Of a stretch of DNA of 64,000 nt, positions 35,889-44,973 are shown in pieces. The position numbers and the translations under genes were made by a program. Under the pieces are notes generated by a model. It made no database searches. It had not been told where the DNA came from and saw only the letters and a list, made by a program, of their open reading frames with translations. Source of the stretch: Spirosoma aureum (GTDB lineage Bacteria > Bacteroidota > Bacteroidia > Cytophagales > Spirosomataceae); assembly GCF_011604685.1 (NCBI RefSeq), contig NZ_CP050063.1, positions 1,758,501 through 1,822,500 of the forward strand, written 5' to 3'. Positions within the stretch are counted from its first letter, which is position 1, and each line of letters opens with the position of its first letter.

Positions 35889-36218
35889 ATGACTCTTAAA
35901 GATGCACAGATAACTGTCGACGACTGGATCAAAACCGTCGGCGTTCGGTATTTTAACGAACTGACCAACATGGCTATGCTGACCGAAGAAGTTGGCGAAG
36001 TAGCCCGAATTATTGCCCGGCGCTATGGCGAACAGTCAGAGAAGGAATCGGATAAAAATAAAGACCTGGGCGACGAAATGGCTGATGTACTTTGGGTACT
36101 GATCTGCCTGGCCAACCAGACCGGAGTTGACCTGACCGAGGCCTTCGCAAAAAACCTGGCAAAAAAAAACAGCCGCGATGCCACCCGGCATTTGAACAAT
36201 GAGAAGCTGAAAGAATAA
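35889..36218 (+). CDS. MazG-like nucleotide pyrophosphohydrolase
   Basis: A 109-residue all-helical MazG-fold protein that hydrolyses nucleoside triphosphates to monophosphates. Metal-binding residues fit the E-E-x-x-E plus E-x-x-D pattern: LTEEVGEV (Glu33, Glu34, Glu37) and DLGDEMADVLW (Glu63, Asp66). Single-domain proteins like this include dCTP pyrophosphatases and housecleaning enzymes. Substrate is not readable from sequence. It precedes the peptidoglycan-binding gene by 48 bases. Confidence 0.88.
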   Translation: MTLKDAQITVDDWIKTVGVRYFNELTNMAMLTEEVGEVARIIARRYGEQSEKESDKNKDLGDEMADVLWVLICLANQTGVDLTEAFAKNLAKKNSRDATRHLNNEKLKE

Positions 36219-36266
36219 TCTGTCCACCAAGTGTGCCTGGATTGTGGGGCCGGGCAAATATGTAGT

Positions 36267-37076
36267 ATGATCAAAACCTCTTACCAAAACGAACTACTTT
36301 TTTCGGATACGCTCAAAAAAGGCAGCCAGGGACCCGATGTCCGGCGAATTCAGGAATGGTTGTGTTTAAGTGCGTTACGTTATCCACAGGCAGTGTTGAC
36401 AACTGCCATTGATGGCCAGTTTGGGCCGGCTACCGAGCGGGCGTTGCAGAATTTTCAGGCGGTTCTCAAGTTGCCTAAAACGGGGATTGTCACCTCCGAA
36501 CTATTTGCCCGGCTCAGTGCTCCGTTATCAACGGCTTTTCAGGCAAAACCCACCGTCAGTGATACGCGTAAAGCCGTTGTACAAGTTGCAAAAGCGCACT
36601 TAAACCAGCGATCCGCCGAAATTCAGACCGATGATGGGCAAAACCTTGGGCCATGGGTACGTGGTTACTGCGATGGGTTCGATGGGTTGCCGTTCAAATG
36701 GTGCGTAGGCTTTGTGCAGACGGTACTCGATCAGGTAGCCTCGGCACACGGCCGCAATTTTACGTCGATTATGCCCCAGACGCTTAGTTGCGATACTATG
36801 GCGCTCAGTGGGAAGGATAACGGCCGGTTATTAGATAGTGCATTGATCCGCAAAAAACCAGATCGTATTCGGATTGGTGATGTGTTCATTCTGCGCAATC
36901 CGCAGGATAACGACTGGTTTCATACGGGGATCATAACGGCTGTTTTGGGGGATGCGATCGAGACGTTGGAAGGCAATACGGATTTAAAAGGCGGAAGTAA
37001 TGGCACGGCTGTTTTTGCCCGTGTCCGGAATATTCAGAACGCAACCATCGATGTATTCTCAATTGAGGGCCTGTAG
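36267..37076 (+). CDS. Peptidoglycan-binding protein with CHAP-like amidase domain
   Basis: A 269-residue protein without a recognisable signal peptide. Residues about 17-82 form a PG_binding_1 domain (LKKGSQGPDVRRIQEWLCL; DGQFGPATERALQNFQAV). Residues about 125-265 look like a CHAP/NlpC-type amidase, with candidate Cys146 in KWCVGFVQTVL and His219 in WFHTGIITAV. I start at the ATG at 36267 because the upstream frame has only a GTG. The combination resembles a phage endolysin, but no phage genes are near. Its last 18 bases overlap the convergent lipoprotein gene. Confidence 0.8.
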   Translation: MIKTSYQNELLFSDTLKKGSQGPDVRRIQEWLCLSALRYPQAVLTTAIDGQFGPATERALQNFQAVLKLPKTGIVTSELFARLSAPLSTAFQAKPTVSDTRKAVVQVAKAHLNQRSAEIQTDDGQNLGPWVRGYCDGFDGLPFKWCVGFVQTVLDQVASAHGRNFTSIMPQTLSCDTMALSGKDNGRLLDSALIRKKPDRIRIGDVFILRNPQDNDWFHTGIITAVLGDAIETLEGNTDLKGGSNGTAVFARVRNIQNATIDVFSIEGL

Positions 37077-37559
37077 TGATTCAGGTAGCTTGCCTTCAAT
37101 GATGTGATCTTTCAACAGCCGTTTAACCACGCTACGTGGTGGTACCCGTTCGCCATAGGTCGGGTTCGATGAGATAATGGCTTTCCAGAAGGGTTGCCCC
37201 GTAGCTACGCTACTCATTTCGGCATTGTATTCGTATGGAACACTATTGTATCGGCTTGAATGACCCGTTTTACTCAGTTCGAGAGTTAAAATAACATCGC
37301 TTTGGCAGGCTTCGGCCTGTTTCCGGACAGCCTCATCGGGATTGTCGAATGATAATGGGCTTAAGGCCACCGTACATACCTCATAAGTTACTGGAAACGA
37401 TTTGACAAATCCCTGAACATAGCTTTCCGGGGCCTTTCTTAGCTTCGTAACGACTAAAATCCGCTTGAATGTCGGGATGGCATCCGATTTTATATTGGAT
37501 TGTATCGTTACGCATCCGGCCAGTAAACTAATCAGGAGAAAAGTAGCGAGCGTTTTCAT
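37059..37559 (-). CDS. Hypothetical lipoprotein
   Basis: A 166-residue protein with a lipoprotein signal MKTLATFLLISLLAGC (Cys16). The mature part has no domain I recognise, though it contains an alternating alpha/beta pattern with ILVVTKLRKAPESYVQGF and SDVILTLELSK. It is transcribed alone and overlaps the convergent peptidoglycan-binding gene by 18 bases. A TAACTTTG box lies upstream at 37603-37610. Confidence 0.65.
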   Translation of the reverse strand: MKTLATFLLISLLAGCVTIQSNIKSDAIPTFKRILVVTKLRKAPESYVQGFVKSFPVTYEVCTVALSPLSFDNPDEAVRKQAEACQSDVILTLELSKTGHSSRYNSVPYEYNAEMSSVATGQPFWKAIISSNPTYGERVPPRSVVKRLLKDHIIEGKLPESLQALN

Positions 37560-37602
37560 TCGTAATAAGTTTTGTATTAATCTGATTGTTAAAGTAACAA
37601 AA

Positions 37603-37610
37603 CAAAGTTA
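37603..37610 (-). promoter_or_regulatory. Putative -7 box (TAACTTTG) for the hypothetical lipoprotein
   Basis: Exact TAnnTTTG match on the minus strand about 44 bases upstream of the start at 37559. No clear -33 element. Confidence 0.35.
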
Positions 37611-37686
37611 GTATACTTGTTAAAAGCCCGTTAAAGTTGAGGTATGCAGAATGTTGGTTATCTTACTCAGAAATCAACGCTGTGCA

Positions 37687-40053
37687 ATGCAACGATTCCT
37701 GCCCTTACTTCTGCTCATTCTTACGATCTCATCTGCCTGTTCTCAATCAACGCCTGGCCTTCAGCAACCCGTCGAAATAATCCGCGACCGCTGGGGTGTT
37801 AATCACATCTATGCTAAAAACGAACACGATCTATTTTTTGCCCAAGGTTATTCAGCCGCTCAGGATCGACTCTTTCAGTTAGAAATATGGCGTAGGCAGG
37901 CTACAGGTACTGTTGCCGAATTACTTGGACCACAGGAAACCAAGCGCGATATTGGCACACGATTATTTCGATTCAGAGGAGATATCAACAAAGAACTGCT
38001 TCACTATCATCCCCATGGTCCGCAGATTGTAAGGGCGTTTGTTGAGGGGATCAACGCCTACATCACCGAAATTCTGAAGACACCGGAGAAACTTCCTTTC
38101 GAGTTTCGGGTGCTCGATACGAAACCAGGGTTATGGACCCCCGAAGTTGTTATAAGCCGCCATCAGGGACTTGCCTATAACGTACGTGACGAGCTAAACT
38201 ACGGGCGACTGGTTAAACTCATCGGAGCAGACAAACTCCGTGAATTGCAGTGGTTTCACCCGCAGCCTACCGTTGCAATATCAAAAACCGGCGATCCGGA
38301 CCTGACCTTGCATGTTAACGGTGATGAATTGTTTCAGCCGATTCTGGAATTATACGAAGCCTTTCGCCTGCCGTTGAAGTTCAAAGGCCGGCCAACGAAA
38401 GCTGATGAGGATGAAGCAAGACGATCGGATCGTTCAGTAGACGACTGGTTCGACACGGAAAAGCAATATGTTGGCTCCAACAACTGGATTATTTCAGGGA
38501 ACAAATCTGCCAGTGGTTACCCAATGTTGGCCAACGATCCGCACAGAGCACAATCTACGCCGTCATTGCGGTATTGGGTACATCTCAATGCGCCCGGCTG
38601 GAACGTAGTAGGGGCGGGTGAACCCACATTGCCTGGCATTTCTGTAGGTCATAACGAGTACGGGGCCTGGGGCCTAACGATCTTTGAAACCGACAATGAG
38701 GATTTGTATGTGTACGAAACAAATCCGGCTAACCCGAATCAATACCGATACAAAGGCCGCTGGGTGACCATGAAAACCATGTCCGAAACAATATCGGTAA
38801 AAGGTGGTCAATCCGTTCGGGCTGAACTGAAATACACACAGCATGGCCCGGTTGTCTTCGAAGATAAGCAACATCACAAAGCCTACGCTGTGCAGGCCGG
38901 ATGGCTTGAAACGGGTTGTTCGCCGTATCTGGCCAGTCTGCGAATGAATCAGGCCCATAACTGGGCGGAGTTCAGGCAGGCCTGCACCTACAGCCGAATT
39001 CCGGGCGAAAATATGATCTGGGCAGATAAGACGGGGACTATTGGCTGGCAGGCTGTAGGGCTGGCCCCCATCCGGAAAAACTTTACGGGACTGGTGCCTG
39101 TACCGGGCGATGGTCGTTATGAATGGAGTGGTTATCTGCCAATTCAGCAACTTCCCGGCAAACTGAATCCGCCTGAAGGGTACGTTGCAACGGCCAATAA
39201 CAACCTCACGCCAACTAGTTTTCCTCACCGCAATGCAATCGGCTGGACGTGGGCCGCACCAAGCCGGGCGCACCGTATCGAAGAGGTATTAAACGATGGA
39301 AAGCGCAAAAGTATGGTTGATTTTATGGCACTTCAGGCCGACTATCTGTCTATCCCGGCCCGAACACTGGTGCCATTACTGCAAAACCTGTCGTCGCCGA
39401 CCGATCGAACTGAACAGGCGTTGGCCCGCCTGCGTCGGTGGGATTATAAACTTGACCCCAGTTCAGTAGCGGCTTCAATTTATGTAGCCTGGGAGGGGCA
39501 ACTAAAGCAGGCCGTTTATCAGCAAAAAGTCCCCAAGAACGCTCAGCCTTACTTTAAAACAATGCCTTCAAGGCGGGTCTTCGATGCATTGCTCATTCCA
39601 ACGGCCGCTCGCGATAGTCTGTTACTTTCCTGCATGGATCGCGCTGTGACTGAACTCACCAAACGACTTGGCAGCGACATGGACGAGTGGGCATATGGGC
39701 AACGAAAAAACAAGCATATTACCATCACACATCCACTCAGCGATCTGGTCGATAAAGAGATGCAGAAAAAAATCAATCTGGGTCCAGTGGCGCGGGGTGG
39801 CTATGGCGAAACGGTTAACGCAACGGGTAACGATCTGAACCAGGCTCACGGTGCCTCGTTCCGGATTCTGGTCGATACCGAAGATTGGGATAAAACCCTG
39901 GGCGTCAATAATCCGGGTCAGTCGGGCAATCCTGACAGTCCGCACTATGGCGACCTGTTTCCGATCTGGGCTGAAAACAGTTATTTTCCCGTGTTTTTCT
40001 CCAAAGAAAAAGTAAAAACGGTTGCTGAGGGAACCACCATACTAAAGCCTTAA
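37687..40053 (+). CDS. Penicillin-acylase-family N-terminal nucleophile hydrolase
   Basis: Ntn-hydrolase precursor of 788 residues that cleaves itself into alpha and beta chains. Members deacylate penicillins, cephalosporins or acyl-homoserine lactones. The ATG at 37687 opens a lipoprotein signal (MQRFLPLLLLILTISSAC; Cys18); the frame extends 12 codons upstream without gain. The alpha chain begins VEIIRDRWGVNHIYAKNEHD. The beta chain starts with nucleophile Ser264 in VGSNNWIISG. Further family motifs are LANDPHRAQSTPS and GYVATANNNLTP. The substrate is unknown. It ends four bases before the convergent decarboxylase gene. Confidence 0.92.
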   Translation: MQRFLPLLLLILTISSACSQSTPGLQQPVEIIRDRWGVNHIYAKNEHDLFFAQGYSAAQDRLFQLEIWRRQATGTVAELLGPQETKRDIGTRLFRFRGDINKELLHYHPHGPQIVRAFVEGINAYITEILKTPEKLPFEFRVLDTKPGLWTPEVVISRHQGLAYNVRDELNYGRLVKLIGADKLRELQWFHPQPTVAISKTGDPDLTLHVNGDELFQPILELYEAFRLPLKFKGRPTKADEDEARRSDRSVDDWFDTEKQYVGSNNWIISGNKSASGYPMLANDPHRAQSTPSLRYWVHLNAPGWNVVGAGEPTLPGISVGHNEYGAWGLTIFETDNEDLYVYETNPANPNQYRYKGRWVTMKTMSETISVKGGQSVRAELKYTQHGPVVFEDKQHHKAYAVQAGWLETGCSPYLASLRMNQAHNWAEFRQACTYSRIPGENMIWADKTGTIGWQAVGLAPIRKNFTGLVPVPGDGRYEWSGYLPIQQLPGKLNPPEGYVATANNNLTPTSFPHRNAIGWTWAAPSRAHRIEEVLNDGKRKSMVDFMALQADYLSIPARTLVPLLQNLSSPTDRTEQALARLRRWDYKLDPSSVAASIYVAWEGQLKQAVYQQKVPKNAQPYFKTMPSRRVFDALLIPTAARDSLLLSCMDRAVTELTKRLGSDMDEWAYGQRKNKHITITHPLSDLVDKEMQKKINLGPVARGGYGETVNATGNDLNQAHGASFRILVDTEDWDKTLGVNNPGQSGNPDSPHYGDLFPIWAENSYFPVFFSKEKVKTVAEGTTILKP

Positions 40054-40057
40054 CTTA

Positions 40058-41485
40058 TTAATCTACGGGTTGGACTGCGTGCCAGGCCGTTAGTAGTTCA
40101 TCAACCACGATCTGCACGTCAGCGTCAGTCGTTTGCCAATTGACAAAGGCTGCCCGCAAACACGGAATACCTTTGTAAGCGGTTGGCGTCAGAAATACAC
40201 GCCCGCGTTGTTTCAGGTGGGTCAGGATGTCGTTCAGGCGGGTAGTGACGTCATTTGTCTGTCCCGCTTTGAGCGTAAAGCAAACGACATTCAGCCGGAC
40301 GGGAGCAGCCAGCGAAAACGCAGTTGATTCGTCCAGTAGTCGCCCTAATTGCTGTGCTCGTACTATGCTGTTTTCGACCAGTGCCCGGTAACCATCGCGC
40401 CCGTAGGCCATGAGCGTAAACCAGGCGGGTAACGCTCTGAATCGCCGGGAGTTTTCGGGTACGAAATTTAGGTACGAGAAATTCTGCAAGGGATCGCCAA
40501 GATAGGGTGCACTGGCGTTTTTGAAGGTATCGCGTTGCAAATGTGCATGTTCGGCGCGTGTGAGAATAACGGCGCTATCATACGGTACATTTAGCCATTT
40601 ATGGGCGTCGATGGTAATGCTGTCTGCCAGCTCCCAACCGTTGAGGAGGTGCGCATAAGCAGGCGAACAGGCCGCGAAACCACCAAATGCCGCATCGATA
40701 TGCCACCAGAACCGGTACCGTTTTTTTAGATCGGCAATAAACGCCATGTCGTCGAAATCGACGGTGTCGACGGTGCCACCGCTACTGACCAGAATAAACG
40801 GTTCGCCTTTCAGTTCTTCAATGGCCGCTTCCAGTTCTGCCGGGTCAAGGGCTTCCCGGTTGGGAAGAGTAGCTACGAACCGAAGCGAATTCCGGCCAAT
40901 TCCCAGCATCGCCAACGCTTTTACTGCCGATGAATGGGGGGTGGCTGCTAGCACAGTCACATCCTGACGGAGCCCTTCTGTGGCTATATCCAGTCCATAC
41001 TCAGCACCGAACCACTGCCGGGCAACGGCCAGCCCCGTAAAATTAGACATCGTAGCACCGGTTACGAAACCGCCCATGAAAGCATCCGGCAGATTGAGGA
41101 GTTGCCTTAACAATCGGATGGTTTCCTGTTCCAGCAAAGCCGAACAATCGCCTGAACCCGGCGTAATCGACTGAGTATTCTGATCAAAGGCCGAAACCAG
41201 CCAGTCGCCCGCCAGTGCAGCCGGTGTTGTGCCTCCCGTAACGAAGCCAAGGTATCGTGGGCCAGCGGAAGCTGTCATTAATGGCTGATAATGTTCGGTG
41301 AACCAGCGCAACGGAAAAGTTGCTCCCTGGCCCATTTCGGGCAGATTTGCCGTTGGTATGTCGCTGGTTTTAGGTGATGTATGAATCGTTGAAAGATGCT
41401 GGATATGAGTCAACGTCAGTTGCTGAATCGCATCGAGCAATGATGATAAATTGACTAAATCGTTCTGAAAGGATGATACCGGCAT
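40058..41485 (-). CDS. PLP-dependent group II amino-acid decarboxylase
   Basis: A 475-residue enzyme of the aromatic L-amino-acid/glutamate/histidine decarboxylase fold. PLP-binding Lys296 is in DAHKWLNVP; His184 in ATPHSSAVKA stacks on the cofactor; Asp264 in WHIDAAFGGF pairs with its pyridine nitrogen. The N-terminal segment includes LGFVTGGTTPAALAGDW. The substrate (aromatic amino acid, 2,4-diaminobutyrate or other) cannot be told from these motifs. It is divergent from a MocR-type regulator over a 99-base gap, so control by that regulator is likely. Confidence 0.9.
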   Translation of the reverse strand: MPVSSFQNDLVNLSSLLDAIQQLTLTHIQHLSTIHTSPKTSDIPTANLPEMGQGATFPLRWFTEHYQPLMTASAGPRYLGFVTGGTTPAALAGDWLVSAFDQNTQSITPGSGDCSALLEQETIRLLRQLLNLPDAFMGGFVTGATMSNFTGLAVARQWFGAEYGLDIATEGLRQDVTVLAATPHSSAVKALAMLGIGRNSLRFVATLPNREALDPAELEAAIEELKGEPFILVSSGGTVDTVDFDDMAFIADLKKRYRFWWHIDAAFGGFAACSPAYAHLLNGWELADSITIDAHKWLNVPYDSAVILTRAEHAHLQRDTFKNASAPYLGDPLQNFSYLNFVPENSRRFRALPAWFTLMAYGRDGYRALVENSIVRAQQLGRLLDESTAFSLAAPVRLNVVCFTLKAGQTNDVTTRLNDILTHLKQRGRVFLTPTAYKGIPCLRAAFVNWQTTDADVQIVVDELLTAWHAVQPVD

Positions 41486-41548
41486 AACTACTTGACATTT
41501 TCTACAAAAGTCCTGCTTCTTTCTTGAGCATAACAGATACAGTTTTGT

Positions 41549-41556
41549 TATTTTTG
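41549..41556 (+). promoter_or_regulatory. Putative promoter of the MocR gene (TATTTTTG, -33 TTG at 41524)
   Basis: Exact TAnnTTTG match 28 bases before the ATG, with TTG at 41524-41526 about 22 bases further upstream, close to the usual Bacteroidetes spacing. Similar CAGATxxxG stretches on both sides of the box might be MocR contacts, but this is weak. Confidence 0.5.
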
Positions 41557-41584
41557 ACCATATCAGATTGTAAAGATCGATCGA

Positions 41585-42994
41585 ATGAATACAGCGTTTT
41601 TATACGTGTCAATTGCCGATAAAATTCGTCAGCTTATTGATACCCAGGTAATACGGGTAGGCGATAAACTGCCTTCCGTTCGCCGATTGAGCGAGGAGCA
41701 TGGAGTAAGTCTTACCACAGCGTTTCAGGCTTATTATCATCTGGAAGCGCAGGGCTGGATTGAGGCCCGGCCAAAGTCAGGCTATTACGTCCGTTCCAAG
41801 CCGTCAAAAAGCTACGCATTACCCAGCGCGTCGCAGCCCGATGCCATCGTGCAGACACTAAGCAATGACGAACTGCTGACTCGTCTCTACAACCAGCCCG
41901 ACGGGCCGCTACGCTTTGCTGCCGCCGTACCCGCACCTGATTTGTTGCCAGTCGCTAAACTACAGAAGGCAATGATTCATGCGTTGCGTACGGCTCCGGC
42001 CGGAGGAACAACGTATGAAGATGGGAAGGGTAATGCCGAATTACGTCAGCAAATTGCTCGTCTGGCCTTTGGAAGCGGGTCGGTCGTAACGCCCGATGAA
42101 GTGATCATCACCGCTGGCTGTATGGAAGCCGTAGTACTTTGTCTGCAAGCGGTTACCAGGCCGGGCGATACGGTAGCGGTCGAAAGTCCATCCTACTTTG
42201 CGTTTTTTCAGGCTTTCGAAAAAATGGGACTAAATGTACTTGAACTACCCGCAAATCCGACTACGGGTGTCGATCTCGACGTGCTGGAAACGGCCCTTCG
42301 GGCTGGCGTCGTGCAGGCCTGTTTACTAACACCGACATTTAGTAATCCGCTGGGCAGTTGTTTACTGAATACGGATCGGCAGCGACTGGTACAGATGATG
42401 GCCCGCTATCGGACACCACTCATTGAAGATGATGTCTACGGGGATCTATACTTTGGCAAAACGCGCCCCCGGACATGTTATAGCTTCGATACCGAAGGGT
42501 GGGTTATGCTATGCAGTTCATTTTCTAAATCGCTGGCACCCGGTTATCGCATCGGATGGATACTGCCAGGGCGGTCCGGTTCGGCAATAAATCGCCAGAA
42601 AGCGGTCTTTTCCCGTACCTGCCCAACACTTACACAGGCCGCATTAGCTCATTTTCTGGCCCATGGCCGCTACGATCATCATTTACGACAACTTCGACAA
42701 ACCTTTCATTTGACGAGTTTACGTTATCAGCAAGCCATCAGTGCGTATTTTCCGGAGGGGACACGGTTTACTAATCCAGAGGGTGGTTTTGTGCTATGGG
42801 TTGAGCTACCTGATTTAATCGATACGGTTCAAATTAGCCAACAGGCGCTTCTGGAAGGTATTTCAGTTACTCCCGGCGCCGTTTTTACGGCTCAGCAACT
42901 CTATCAAAACTGCCTTCGTATCAGCTTTGGACAGCCGTTTAGCGCTGCCGTTGAGGAAGGCCTGAAACGACTCGGGAAGTTAGCGGGCAGGTAG
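41585..42994 (+). CDS. MocR/GabR-type GntR regulator fused to aminotransferase domain
   Basis: A 469-residue fusion. Residues about 1-70 are a GntR winged helix (VGDKLPSVRRLSEEHGVSLT, then TAFQAYYHLEAQGWIEARPK). Residues about 100-465 are a class I aminotransferase fold, with the PLP-binding Lys315 in SSFSKSLAPGYRIGW. MocR proteins sense PLP or amino acid derivatives and control neighbouring genes for vitamin B6 or amine metabolism. The divergent decarboxylase, itself PLP-dependent, is the evident candidate target. Confidence 0.92.
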   Translation: MNTAFLYVSIADKIRQLIDTQVIRVGDKLPSVRRLSEEHGVSLTTAFQAYYHLEAQGWIEARPKSGYYVRSKPSKSYALPSASQPDAIVQTLSNDELLTRLYNQPDGPLRFAAAVPAPDLLPVAKLQKAMIHALRTAPAGGTTYEDGKGNAELRQQIARLAFGSGSVVTPDEVIITAGCMEAVVLCLQAVTRPGDTVAVESPSYFAFFQAFEKMGLNVLELPANPTTGVDLDVLETALRAGVVQACLLTPTFSNPLGSCLLNTDRQRLVQMMARYRTPLIEDDVYGDLYFGKTRPRTCYSFDTEGWVMLCSSFSKSLAPGYRIGWILPGRSGSAINRQKAVFSRTCPTLTQAALAHFLAHGRYDHHLRQLRQTFHLTSLRYQQAISAYFPEGTRFTNPEGGFVLWVELPDLIDTVQISQQALLEGISVTPGAVFTAQQLYQNCLRISFGQPFSAAVEEGLKRLGKLAGR

Positions 42995-43065
42995 GCATCT
43001 TGTTTTGATGCGATAAAAAAACAAATGCCTACGCCTGAGCTACATAACAGCCGAACTACATTTCG

Positions 43066-43073
43066 TACTTTTG
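43066..43073 (+). promoter_or_regulatory. Putative -7 box (TACTTTTG) for argS
   Basis: Exact TAnnTTTG match about 40 bases upstream of the argS ATG at 43113. It overlaps the upstream TTG that would otherwise lengthen the protein, which argues for the shorter start. Confidence 0.48.
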
Positions 43074-43112
43074 CACCCGGAAAACCGCCCGTTCGTGCGG
43101 TTTCGCAAACCA

Positions 43113-44912
43113 ATGGATATTCAGGAAGAAGTAAAGCATACCATTCAACGGGCCATTTCGGAGCTGTATCAACAGGATGCGGGCGAAATAGTACTCCAAC
43201 CCACGAAGAAAGAATTTGAAGGACTTTATACGTTCGTGACGTTTCCGCTCACCAAAGCGCTTCGACAGGCTCCTGCCCAGATCGGACAGGCGATTGGTAG
43301 CTGGATAACGCAGAACAGTTCGATTGTCAGCGGTTTTAACGTTGTGCAGGGGTTCCTGAACCTCAGTATTGCCGATGCCGCCTGGGTTACCGTGCTGAAT
43401 GACATTTCTGCTAACCCCGCTTTTGGCACATCAGCCCAGAAGGAACAATCGGTTATGGTTGAGTTTTCGTCGCCGAACACCAACAAGCCGCTGCACCTTG
43501 GGCACTTGCGTAATAATTTTCTGGGCGATTCGGTCAGCCGAATTCTGGCCGCCAACGGGTATACTGTTGCAAAAACCTGCATTGTCAACGACCGGGGTAT
43601 TCACATCTGTAAGTCCATGCTGGCTTACAAGCTATTCAGTGCTGATGAGTCCGGCCATCGGGAAACCCCCGAGTCGACTGGCATGAAGGGCGATCACCTG
43701 ATCGGGAAATATTATGTTCTCTTTGATAAGGCTTACAAAGCGCAGATAGAAGAGTTGGTAGGGCAGGGGATGCCCAAAGAAGAAGCCGAGAAAAAAGCCC
43801 CGCTGATGCTCGAAGTGCAGCAAATGCTGCGGCTATGGGAGCAGGGTGATCCTGAAACGGTAGCGCTCTGGAGCCAGCTGAACGCCTGGGTATATGAAGG
43901 CTTCGATGCTACTTACCAGAGTATCGGGGTTAGTTTCGATAAGACGTATTACGAGTCGAATACGTATCTGCTGGGGAAAGAAATTGTTGAAGAAGGGCTA
44001 CAGAAGGGCGTGTTCTACCGTAAAGATGACGGTTCTGTCTGGATCGATCTGGCTGAGCAGGGACTGGATCAAAAGCTGGTTCTGCGCTCCGACGGTACAT
44101 CGGTGTACATGACGCAGGATCTTGGCACAACCGACCTGAAATTTCAGGATTTCCATACTGATCGGCAGATCTGGGTTGTAGGCAATGAGCAGGATTATCA
44201 TTTCAATGTACTATTTGCGATTTTGCATCGGTTAGGCCGGGATTATGCCGATGGGCTGTATCACCTGTCGTATGGCATGGTCGATTTGCCGACGGGTAAG
44301 ATGAAGTCCCGCGAGGGTACGGTTGTCGATGCGGATGATCTCATTCAGGAGACCATCGATGCGGCTTCGGCTGCTGCCGATGAAGCGGCTAAAGGTAAAC
44401 TCGATGAATTCAGTGACGATGAGAAAACGGCCCTTTTCAAGATGCTGGGGCTCGGTGCATTGAAGTATTATTTACTGAAAGTTGACCCGCAGAAACGGAT
44501 GCAGTTCAATCCGGCTGAATCGGTTGATTTACATGGCAATACGGGACCTTATATCCAGTATGTACATGCCCGTATACGGTCGGTTTTGCGGAAAGCCAGT
44601 GATATGGGCGTTTCGCTGGAAGGAGCAGTTACAACAACTGAACTGGATGAAATTGAGCAGCAATTGGTGTTCCTGTTAAGCCAGTATCCACAGCGGGTGG
44701 CCGAAGCGGGCGATGCCTATGCGCCTTCCTATATTGCGCAGTATGTATATGAACTGGCGAAAACATTCAATCAGTTTTATGACAAACTGTCGATCCTGAA
44801 AGAAACGGATGCGGTTAAGCTGCACACACGTTTAATCCTTTCTAAATCAGTCGGTGAAACTATTCGTAAGGCAATGGGTTTATTGGGCATAGAGGTGCCT
44901 GAAAAAATGTAA
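43113..44912 (+). CDS. argS: Arginyl-tRNA synthetase
   Basis: Class I aminoacyl-tRNA synthetase that charges tRNA-Arg, 599 residues from the ATG at 43113. Domains in order: N-terminal additional domain (about 1-95), catalytic Rossmann fold with the HIGH motif as HLGH (about 128-131, in NTNKPLHLGHLRNNF), the insertion around YLLGKEIVEEGLQKGVFYRK, the KMSK-like loop GKMKSREG (about residue 399) and the C-terminal DALR anticodon-binding domain (about 480-599, LSQYPQRVAEAGDAYAPSYI). Length and motifs are normal for an essential enzyme. Confidence 0.97.
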   Translation: MDIQEEVKHTIQRAISELYQQDAGEIVLQPTKKEFEGLYTFVTFPLTKALRQAPAQIGQAIGSWITQNSSIVSGFNVVQGFLNLSIADAAWVTVLNDISANPAFGTSAQKEQSVMVEFSSPNTNKPLHLGHLRNNFLGDSVSRILAANGYTVAKTCIVNDRGIHICKSMLAYKLFSADESGHRETPESTGMKGDHLIGKYYVLFDKAYKAQIEELVGQGMPKEEAEKKAPLMLEVQQMLRLWEQGDPETVALWSQLNAWVYEGFDATYQSIGVSFDKTYYESNTYLLGKEIVEEGLQKGVFYRKDDGSVWIDLAEQGLDQKLVLRSDGTSVYMTQDLGTTDLKFQDFHTDRQIWVVGNEQDYHFNVLFAILHRLGRDYADGLYHLSYGMVDLPTGKMKSREGTVVDADDLIQETIDAASAAADEAAKGKLDEFSDDEKTALFKMLGLGALKYYLLKVDPQKRMQFNPAESVDLHGNTGPYIQYVHARIRSVLRKASDMGVSLEGAVTTTELDEIEQQLVFLLSQYPQRVAEAGDAYAPSYIAQYVYELAKTFNQFYDKLSILKETDAVKLHTRLILSKSVGETIRKAMGLLGIEVPEKM

Positions 44913-44973
44913 ATCCAATCCTTCAGGTTCAGCAAACATTTCCTTCCAAACTCTATACAACAACCAAATAACC

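Noticed and set aside
38674..39273. 199-codon minus-strand frame within the acylase gene
   Set aside because: It is antisense to a conserved Ntn-hydrolase sequence with no independent support.
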